From the NCBI GenBank assembly GCA_946811695.1, contig OX328128.1, forward strand, positions 79,857,666-79,921,665: a stretch of DNA of 64,000 bases. The letters run 5' to 3'. Under the pieces are notes generated by a model that searched no databases, was not told the origin of the DNA, and saw nothing but the letters and a program-made list of their open reading frames with translations. A program made the translations under genes and the position numbers. Below, piece after piece: positions 55,426 through 64,000 of the stretch. How positions within the stretch are numbered: the stretch's first letter is position 1; each line of letters begins with the position of its first letter. Origin of the DNA: Gonocerus acuteangulatus (Eukaryota > Arthropoda > Insecta > Hemiptera > Coreidae).

Positions 55426-56051
55426 TGTAACTTTTAAGCAGTTTTATTAAATGTTATAAATGTATGTAAAATTGTAAGTTTATAGATATCACCATAATCC
55501 GTGTAAGGTGTCAAATAATTTTATACCAAAAGTTGAGGCTTTTTCTTTTTAAGTGAAATTATGTTCTTTTTAATGGGCATGAAATTTGCATTTTAAGTTA
55601 TGAAAATGTTGGCTTTCACAAAAGTAGTAGACACCCTGAATAGTTAACACGTTGGCTTCGGTGCAGGACATACATGTCCCGTACAGGCTTCCACTGAGGT
55701 ACAGCAGGCAAAATAGCCCAACTCCCTTAACTTACGATGGCTGTAACTTCTCAACAATAAATTAAAAACAAAATGAAAAACCTTGTAGTCCAATAGATTC
55801 ACAGAAATTGAACAAATTATTAGAAAGTTCAGGACAGATATGTCCCGTAACGTACACTAGAAATAAAATCGTCATACGGGTTACCAGTGTCCTATACTCA
55901 GCCGACAAAAAAATTAAAAATTGTGTATATGCTTTGTGTAGAGTATGTAGGGAATCCGGGTTACTGCCTAAATTGTTTTAATATTGACCATGAAGCCCTA
56001 TCGAATGGGTAAGTCCGGTTTTTTAAAAAATATTTGAATTATTTTTTTATT

Positions 56052-56228
56052 ATTTTTTTTTTTTAAACGGCGCATCGACAAATCTGGTCCATTAGCGCCG
56101 ACATCCAGGGTGCAGCCAGGAATTTTCTCAGCGAGCCCTGAGAAAATTCCTGCCGCCGGTGGGGATCGAACCCACCATCTTCCGCTTATGAATCTAAGGC
56201 GCTGGTCACTAGACCACGGGAGACCCCT
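56052..56228 (-). mobile_element. tRNA-derived SINE, full length
   Basis: On the minus strand the head GGGGTCTCCCGTGGTCTAGT...GGTGGGTTCGATCCCCACC holds an A box (TGGTCTAGTGA) and a B box (GGTTCGATCCC). Then follow a body with an inverted pair (AGGAATTTTCTCAG / CTGAGAAAATTCCT), the 3' end GCTAATGG...GATGCGCCGT and an A-rich tail. 3' fragments lie at 8786-8836 and 19152-19262. Confidence 0.88.
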
Positions 56229-56268
56229 TTTCCATTGTTACGCCTTGTTAAAAGCTGAAACTTGTTCA

Positions 56269-56271
56269 AAC

Positions 56272-56313
<42 letters not shown>
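56269..56313. repeat. Poly-T run
   Basis: About 38 T, probably an old retroposon tail on the minus strand. Confidence 0.85.
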
Positions 56314-56316
<3 letters not shown>

Positions 56317-56882
56317 TTTAACTTGATTCTTACGATTTCTGTATATAATATTTTTAAAGTTTGAGAATATAACGTAGGCACGTATTTTGCTTTATCAAGT
56401 ACTCATTTGTTTGTTATATAATCCCACTCCTGCTTCAAAGTAGTTATCATTTAACTCATGTAACAAAAATATTAAGCAATATAATTCTGACATTTTTTTT
56501 TTTACTTCGTGAGATGTATATATATGTATAGATGTTTATGGGACACATATGTCCCGTACCGCTCAGCAGATGGAATCCTTACGGGACACATTCGTCCCAC
56601 ACCTACCTTACGACGAACTACTGATATTTCGTCCCGAAGCCAACGTGTTAAGTGTTAGCTTCTTGAACCTGCAGCTAATTCGTAAATTTATATTTTCAGG
56701 AGATGTAGGCGACTCTGGGCCTCGTAGGTCCTCACAGGATCTAGATGCTCTACAACAAATATCAATTTGATGATTTTTTTTAACCTCAACTCGAAATATG
56801 TGAGTAATTCGTCTTCTACTATATGTTTCAAGCATGCTACTTTATAATTTATCCTTGCTTCTTTTTTTCTTTTTTTTTTCAG

Positions 56883-59800
56883 TGTATAATGTCGTCTTAT
56901 ACTCGAGTAGCAATCTTGTTTTTTATTAAATCTGTTACCGCTAATGTACAGATTTATCCTATAAATGGAATTGGACAATTGGTGGACGATTTTCCAGATG
57001 CCTCTGCTACCTTTGGAGACACGATACCACCTAAAGGGATTGCAGTATGTATAAGAATTTTAGGACTTTTGTCCGTACATGAAAACATTCCGCAAACTAT
57101 AAATGTCTTGTCCTGTTTAAAAATAAAAATTGAGCTTCTTATTAAGTTTTGTGAGAAAATACATTATAAAGAAAGGAGCAGGGGTACTTGCGTACTAGTT
57201 GCGCCAATCTCAAGAAGTGGGTCCCGTTCAGGGATCTGGATCATGTTATGAGAACTCAAATGAAGCGTTTCTATTGGTTCATTCCTATGGGCAATTTCAT
57301 TGGCTGTTCTTTCTTCCGTTCTAGTCATCGTTTTGTGTTCACTTACTGTTAGATTCCATTTCGTTTTATCGTTTTTTACAAGTTATATTTATTGTTTCTT
57401 GTTTCACTTCTTAGTTTTGCTTGTGTTGTAGTCTTCTTTGTGTCCTTTGTGCTGTTCTTTCTGCTAGGAAAATGAGTTTTTGGGATTTACCAACGACTGA
57501 AAAAGTACTCTTTTGAAGCAATGTTAAATTGCATATCGACCCATTTTCCACCAAAATCCAGTTATCTATATTACCGAGTTGGATTAACAATAGTCTCAAT
57601 ATAACCTTGAGCGAGTGTAGCGAGCGGAAACGCATAGCAATTAACATAAGTGCTAATGTTATATAACCTAGGAAACCAGTAGCACTTATGTTAATGGCAT
57701 AATTGCTATGCGTTTTCACTCGCAACACTTGCTCAAGGTTATATCAAAACTCTAGTCAATTGAACTTATTGATAATATTAATAAATGGTCTTTGAATGGT
57801 GAACAGATAATTGTAAGCAATTATTTCTCTGATTGACATTGGCCCATCAAAAATTACTTCAGAAGCTTCCACTTTCCAGAATGGTCACCTTCCACTTAGC
57901 ACGATTTCCCAACCGTTTTGAACTTTACATATCTGTTAATAACATATTCTTTTCTAATACTTTTCCAAACACAGCCAAAATTTAAATATCTTAGTTTAGA
58001 TGAATGTCAAACGTCTGGAACAATTTTAAACTGAATTCATTGTTTCTGAATACCCAGAATGAAAATGAGTTAGGAAAAGTAGGTGTTTCAATGTTTCTCG
58101 AAAACGGTTACAGATATTGCATTAAAAATGGTTTCATTCACTTTCCATTGTTATTTATTTAAATTTTATCGTCCATTATTCTTAACTAAGAATATTAGAA
58201 AATGTCCATTGTTAGAAAACCTATAAAAAGTGTACCTGCAAGCATATTAACGAGAAAACGTATGTGCTACAATTTTTTTGCGCGCAAATTTTGCCCCCAT
58301 ACAGTGCTTCGCTTTTTTTTTATTAATATATATATTAATACATATCACCATTATTTTGACCAATTGTGTCATGAGGTCAACCTCATAAGCGGGTTTCCTC
58401 GCTACGGAGAGAGAGGAAATGTTCTAAAAGCAAAGCTATCTATTTTTATTTGATTTTTATATTGTTTAGTTTATTGATATTCTTCATGAATACAGTTTAA
58501 ACTTACCACCATTTTGAGGACCGTGCTTTGCAACATCCAGGCAGAGCAGCTTCTGCATGAATGAATTTTTTTACGTTGTCATTATTCGAAAATTAAATTC
58601 ATAGTGTTCCTAGAGTTTTTTTTTCTTCTTTTTTTTAAAGAAAAGAAATGTATGAAAACAAAGAATATCCTGTGATTATCATTCTTTATTTCAAGGATAT
58701 TTCAGTGAGATATGTTGGCAGCAGTGAGCATCTAGTACCTGCTCACTGCTGCCAACATACTTCACTGAAATTTCCCTCGTGTGTGTCAGACACTTTATAT
58801 GCATCAGGGGGTACAGGTAAGATGAGTAATTATCTTTCCAGCATTTCTTACAAAGCTAGTAGGCCTCTTCTTGTTTTCCCATACTCGTGGTACTTTTGTG
58901 AAATGGACCAGAAATTCATGAATTACCTTGAAATTCATGAATTACCTTGAAATTCATGAATTGTACTTTGCTGCCCCATCGTCATGTTGCACTAGTATTT
59001 CTGAAGTGACACAACTCAGTTTTTCAGTTATGACTACGAAAGACATTGGTAAATATCTCTTTATGAACCATCAAAACTGTATGTACCTAGCTTCAGAGCA
59101 TGTATGCCAGAGGGCCCTTGTGTCACTCTTCCTGTCCTAATGCTAGTCCCCCTACATAGGCAAGAGTGACACATTTTCAGTTGAGTTTTTTTTTTTTTTT
59201 TTTTTAGTTGTGTCACTTTAGGGTGTGTTTACATCTGACACTTCTCGCGGGATATATATCTCGGATAGATATTCTCTTGCAAGTTTACATACTGACAGAA
59301 ATAGCTAGACATTTATGTTGTGGATATGTATACAACAGTTCTGTATATAGGCAATGGCGCAAATAATCAGTGTTTTCATCTGTTGGTATAGAAGTGTCGA
59401 CAATACAGCTAGTAGCCAAGATATTTATTCTGAAATTAAATTCTTCTCTTTATAATCAGTGTTTACATCTGATGGTATAGAAGTGTCAACACATATAGCT
59501 TGAGATAGATATATATATATATCTCAGACAGAAATTGTTCACAGTTTACATTAGTCACAATTTCTGTCTGACATAAATATCCTGCAATAACTATCAGATG
59601 TAAACACACACTAAGAAATGCTAGTGCGATATATTGAGTAATAAGTTTATCACAAATCTTCATTCATGCCATTCAACCACCATTTATGACATCATCTTCT
59701 TTTTTTTTACCCTCTCTGCTGACACATCTGACAAGGTAATCGAGACATAGGCATTCTTCCAGAACGATCGAGCCTAATCAGCTTATCATGATAATTCTTA

Positions 59801-62212
59801 CTATACTGGATGTATTACAAGTTAATGTCAATACTCCAGGGGGTGAAACCAGACAACAAATTTAGTTCAACACCACCAACCCCTCATTTCTCTCCACTCC
59901 GTTCCAGATATTTCCCTTTCTAAAGTTTCTTTAGAAAAACCACGTTTTTTGTAGTACAACTCCAATTTTCTCTCCTTGTACACATTTTTTTTCAAAGTTT
60001 CATTACATTTTTTAAATCAGCATTAAATTTGTTTTAAGGCTAATACACATCCAATGCTGACAAGTATCTCATTCAAACTGCAATATCAATTCAAAAAATA
60101 GAAATTAATAAAAGCTTCTGGTTAGCGACAACTTTTGGAAAATCACTACTCTTCAAAAAAAAAAAAAAAATTCTGCCGTCTGCCGAACCTCAGAAAAGTT
60201 GTAGAATGTAATCAGCTTTTCAACAGTATACTCAGAACTGAGATTACATCTCAATTTCATAATGTAATTGGAATTCTAGCGTGAAAAAACAAAGTAATAT
60301 TGCGTTTATTTTCGTGATATTATCAGAAATAAATGAAAATTATTCTCGATGAAATTGATATTTAATGATTATAGTGTCTTACATAAAAGTTGAATAAAAA
60401 ACAATACATTGAAAATGATAAACGTTCTTACAACTGCCCTCCTTACAACAGGTGAACAAACGGGCTTTTCTAAAGAACCTTTAGAACGGCATATCTCTGG
60501 AACAGGGTTAGGTAGAAACGTGTGGTTGGTGGTGTTGAACTACATTTTCTGTCTCATTTCACCCCCTGAAGGATTGTCATTAACTTGTTACTTACGATAC
60601 ACCCTGTATATGACTCGGAAAATAGCTCTTTTAATTCGGAATTCACCCTTATCCTTTATCAATTACAGTCTCTAATGAGCCTGATTTTTGTAAAAATCGC
60701 ACAAGGGTCAATCCATTAGAAATCACCCAGACCATGTTGCTCGACATTTTTAATTTTACTAATTTGTTTTTACCAGTTATTCCCCTATACTAGGTGAGTT
60801 CAAAGCTGCAGTAAAAAAATTTTCTGGGTCATAGTTTTTTTTTCCCCGCCATTTTAAATTTGCATTTTAACTACTTTTTGTCCGAAAACAAGTTTCCCGT
60901 AAATGGATCTAACTCTCTTAATTTCCTAGATATGAAAACAGAATAAACACTATAATTATCAGAACGACATGCTCTTGAATTTTGTTCCTGCACTGTGTAT
61001 TGTAAATAGTACGGAAATTTATGAAAAAAAAAAAAAATCACGAAAATTAATTGAAATTTAACGTAAAACGGGAGTTTTAGAGCTGCAAAATTATTAGAAG
61101 GAAAAAAGACTCACCTTCAATTTTCTTTTCTTGCATAGAAGTATTATATGACTACTTGCTACGGAAGTTTCAAGCTTGAGCAAATTTTCCTTTTTTTATA
61201 TAATTTTTCAAAGTTTGCCATAATCGTATTTTTTGCAATATTTGAAGTACAATATTTCAAAAGGGCCTGAGTCGAAAATGATGAAATAAATAAAAGACCT
61301 CTTTATGACATAAATAAATTATATCAATTTGGTGACTGAGATTCAACTGGTTCTAGAGTTATAGTGCATCAAAGTATGTTATTATTTTTTTTTTTTAATT
61401 GGGTTTTTCAAAATGTCGTGTGGACCGGATACAATCTTACAGCGGGCAGGTTTTTGCCCACTTATGCTGTATACAATACTTACTAGGCTCCTCCTTGTAT
61501 TGAGATCTGCCTTCCCCCGCATGTCTGGATGGTTTCATTAATTTTAGATTTTCCATTGACTTTCATCTTAATTTATTTCAGCCCTTAGATATGTGCCTTG
61601 ATCCGATCTGTCTTCCATGTTTCAACTCCTTTCCTTCTAATAAGTCCTTTATTTGGGTGTATTTTTTAAATTTTTATTTTGTATTCATTATTTTTGATTT
61701 TTAGCATTTCCTGTGCAGGAATTACCGTTTCAGATATTTGCCCAGGCACAATTTTTTTTTCTCTTAATTTGTTCCAAAATAATGCATTATTTGATTCATT
61801 GATTTATTTGTATAATAATTAAGATTGTTTTCAGGCATATGTTGTGTATGCGAACCCCGAAGATGCATGTGGGCCCATCGATTCACCTCCACAGAATGTG
61901 TCAAATTTCACAAAACATTGGGCAGTCCTTATAAAACGGAATAAATGCACGTTTGAAGAGAAAATCCTCGCTGCCCAAGCTGCTTCGTTTGACCTCGCTA
62001 TAGTCTACAACAACGAGTCTAATGAATTAAGTACGGTTTTACTCATTATATTATTCATTTATATTTATTTGCTTGCTATTTGATTATTTATTTGATTAAT
62101 TGTTTTTAGCCAAGATGCATGTCAGCCATCCAGAAAAAATTTATATACCTTCTGTATTCATCGGAGAGCGATCTGGCCTCATCATCAGGGAGAAATATTT
62201 ATATGATAAAGG
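56883..62212 (+). CDS. RNF13/godzilla-like PA-TM-RING E3 ubiquitin ligase (first three coding exons)
   Basis: Exons are 56883-57044 (ATG 56889), 61835-62030 and 62110-62212, with GT-AG borders and phases 0, 1 and 2; 151 complete residues. The start MSSYTRVAILFFIKSVTANV is a plausible signal peptide. Then ASATFGDTIPPKGI, AYVVYANPEDACGPI, WAVLIKRNKCTFEEKILAAQ, AIVYNNES and KIYIPSVFIGERSG follow the protease-associated domain of the RNF13/RNF167/goliath group almost segment by segment. The transmembrane helix and RING-H2 must lie right of the window. Family members sit in endosomes and ubiquitinate membrane-traffic proteins. The acceptor before the ATG indicates an upstream non-coding exon. The first intron is 4.8 kb and full of inverted repeats. 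Confidence 0.88.
57184..57345. mobile_element. One-ended copy of the 41916-42150 TIR element
   Basis: It starts GGTACTTGCGTACTAGTTGC and follows copy 1 for about 160 bases, then stops. Confidence 0.8.
57599..57745. mobile_element. 147-bp MITE with ~60-bp inverted repeats
   Basis: The ends ATATAACCTTGAGCGAGTGT and ...CACTTGCTCAAGGTTATAT are inverted. Inner ACGCATAGCAATT and AATTGCTATGCGT are also paired. Confidence 0.85.
57746..58690. other. RNF13-like intron sequence with old repeat fragments
   Basis: A degraded AACGTCCATTTATT repeat lies at 58159-58195. A decayed inverted piece of the AGCGCGGTTCC repeat start lies at about 58365-58425. Confidence 0.5.
58699..58771 (+). ncRNA. Candidate microRNA-like hairpin
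   Basis: 73 bases: 32-base arms (58699-58730 and 58740-58771) pair fully except for a 2-base internal loop (GA against CT), with a 9-base loop TCTAGTACC. Stem length and loop size are within the pre-miRNA range. I recognise no known miRNA in it. A minimal MITE is the alternative. Which strand is transcribed is unknown. Confidence 0.45.
59219..59615. mobile_element. TIR element TGTGTTTACATCTGA
   Basis: Left GGTGTGTTTACATCTGA and right TCAGATGTAAACACACAC are inverted. An internal segment (CATCTG.TGGTATAGAAGTGTC) is repeated at about 59385 and 59470. Confidence 0.7.
59805..60607. mobile_element. 0.8-kb foldback element with ACAGGGTGT-type ends
   Basis: The right end ACACCCTGT (TA next to it) pairs with the left ACTGGATGT. 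Arms continue with shared AACAAGTTAATG, GGGGGTGAAA, TTCAACACCACCAACC and TTCTTTAGAAAA over about 150 bases. The last nine bases match those of the 30944-32673 element, but the interiors differ. Confidence 0.8.
60608..61834. other. RNF13-like intron 1, right part
   Basis: AT-rich, nothing recognised. Confidence 0.6.
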
Positions 62213-64000
62213 GTAAATTAAAAAAAAAAGGTTCATTTTGATTACCAATTAATTATTTTAATTTCTTTTTGAATGCATGTTTTTCATTTATATTGATTGT
62301 GAATGGATTCTGACATCCATTAATAAATATAAATATGTCAATTTCTTCAGAATGAACAACTTTTCAACAATTTTTTAATTTTTACCAAAGTAGCCACCTT
62401 TTATAATGTTGATGTATATGTTGGTGGGGTTGTTATATTTTATTGTTATTTTACTGTCCCTATGACTCACAATCTCTCAGTGACATATGCACCTCAATGA
62501 CTTACTGTTGACGTAGTAGTTCGAACCCTTGTCTGTACAACTGTGTTGGTTTTGACTGTAAGAAATTGGTTAGTTATTGTTCAAGAAAAGCTTCATCAGG
62601 AAACACTTGTCCCTCAATGTAGTTCGAAACAGAGTGAAAAAGATGGAAATCTGAAGGGACGAGACTATCCTGTCAGAGGATAATGGATAATGGGAAAGTG
62701 GTTAAACATCGACGAGTAAAGTCTGTTGGAAATGCTCACTTTTTTCCACACAAAATCCAGCTATGTTAGTCCTTTCCTTGCTAGGAAAGTCGAGGTGCGC
62801 CGTGCCCCTGAAACAATGGACTCGACTGCAGTCAAGAGGCGCTGTGCTCCTGGAATGATGGAATTGTACTGCAGTCCGACCCTCCTATCTCGTTTACTGG
62901 CTCCCTAAGGCTGACTTTTCCAGGATTTCGACCTTGCGACTATAATGCAAGGACTGAGGGAAGCTTTAGCTATTTCTTTCACTACTAGTTGTCGGGGGAA
63001 TAACTCTTTGTGACGAGGGAGCTAGGGATTCGGGATACCTGGGTCGGGTGTCCCTACAGCTTTGACAAATATACCTGTAACTACGTAATAGGAGAAAAAA
63101 AGGTTTTTGTTGTTAGTTAAAAAGAGGTTTTTATTTATCTAGCATCACTGATTAGTTACCTATATCATAAAAAAATTGTATTCTTTGTATTGAAAAATAT
63201 AGTCTATAAAAAATGTTTTGGAGCACTTAATTACATAATTCAACCTAAATATTCAGAGCTAAAAAGAAAAAGTAACTAAATTATAAAATAAAGCTTTCCT
63301 ACAATTTGAAATTTTAATGGAGGAAATTATACGAATGGGTTCACGCAGGTAGAGGAGGGCGAGAGTAGTGTTGTAACAGGGGGTCGGAAAGGTAGAGAGC
63401 TCGCCATACTGCAGGGTTGGCCAGCTTGCACTGCCCACCTTAAGGTAAGGATTAAAACAATCCCTTCACGCGGCACTGTTACCAACCCAAAGTAGTAGCG
63501 CACAGACTTCAGCACCAACCCAAAATAAATTTTATGTTGTTCACTACAAAAATCATCCTTCGAATTCTCTCCTATTCAGATTTTTGAGTATTTATTGAAT
63601 AGTAAAAAGCATTTATGCAAAAAAAAAGAAGAAGAAATTACAAGATAGTATTGGCTTGTAACACTTTCCGAACCGAGCAATAGGAGCTCGAATTTACATG
63701 GAGGGCGGACGAGCCTAGGAGTCGAATTTTCCGCTAGGCCAATCAAACTCAGCCCACCCTCCCGCTGTCTCTTACGTTGATCTCCTAATTCAGTGAATAT
63801 CCCTTCCCTTTTTTTTTGCTGAAACAGACCGATGATTTTTTTTTTTTTTTTTTTTCATACATGCCTCTAATTGCTTAAAATTCCTTATTTATTATTTGAA
63901 AAATTGGAATATAAGTAGACAATTTTTTTTGTTTGTTTACATATTTGCCATAAGCATAAGTATTAAACTAATTACTAAAATGCATAGTTACAAAATCTAA
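62213..64000. other. Probable RNF13-like intron 3
   Basis: No exon for the transmembrane or RING part was found. A tRNA-like stretch on the minus strand near 63670-63765 (A box TGGCCTAGCGG, B-box-like ATTCGAGCTCC) may be a SINE. The T-run at 63837-63855 is a low-complexity tract. Confidence 0.5.

Larger units (their letters stand above)
55644..56651. mobile_element. piggyBac-like non-autonomous element with TTAA ends
   Basis: The left end is TTAACACGTTGGCTTCGG. The right end is its complement CCGAAGCCAACGTGTTAA. Four subterminal palindromes of the form GGACANATNTGTCCCGTA lie at about 55667, 55834, 56538 and 56581. No transposase. A SINE (56052-56228) is inserted inside. Confidence 0.85.

Noticed and set aside
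63327..63518. 63-codon minus-strand frame
   Set aside because: No recognisable motif and no splice context. Left unannotated.

Overview
The window is eukaryotic, AT-rich and repeat-dense. It holds spliced genes with GT-AG introns, and their products are most like arthropod proteins. Long (TA)n and (TG)n tracts, Ty3/Gypsy and Tc1/mariner copies, tRNA-derived SINEs and many short inverted-repeat elements all fit an insect chromosome. I cannot name the species; a hemipteroid insect is only a guess.

Four host genes can be supported. (1) A GDAP1-like gene lies on the minus strand, with four exons between 7262 and 10522; its 3' part lies left of the window. (2) A complete 13-exon SLC5-family sodium/solute symporter lies on the plus strand (26764-39227, 587 codons). 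(3) A single-exon NAA25 (NatB auxiliary subunit) lies on the minus strand (47243-50194, 983 residues). (4) An RNF13/godzilla-type PA-TM-RING ubiquitin ligase lies on the plus strand, with only its signal peptide and protease-associated domain in view (56889-62212). They act in unrelated cell functions and show no sign of coordinated regulation.

The rest is mostly mobile DNA. A nearly intact, young Ty3/Gypsy element (1-4908, minus) interrupts a dead Tc1-like transposon. Its gag and pol are joined by a textbook -1 frameshift signal. Two hAT-like MITE families have perfect 8-bp target duplications. Other elements include a 1.73-kb foldback, a second foldback, a mariner deletion derivative with TA duplications, a piggyBac-like element with TTAA ends, tRNA-derived SINEs, and two Penelope-like remnants carrying a hammerhead ribozyme motif. 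Minisatellites of 51 bp (1.5 kb, just 3' of NAA25), 38 bp (1 kb) and 33 bp (0.3 kb) show three-unit higher-order structure.

Layout: 1-5760 Gypsy inside Tc1; 5761-6420 promoter-like block; 7262-10522 GDAP1-like; 10790-26340 repeat mosaic; 26764-39227 SLC5 gene with transposon-filled introns; 39280-45400 repeats; 45437-46960 minisatellite; 47243-50194 NAA25; 50195-56650 intergenic with minisatellite, MITE and piggyBac-like element; 56883-62212 RNF13-like; 62213-64000 probable RNF13 intron.
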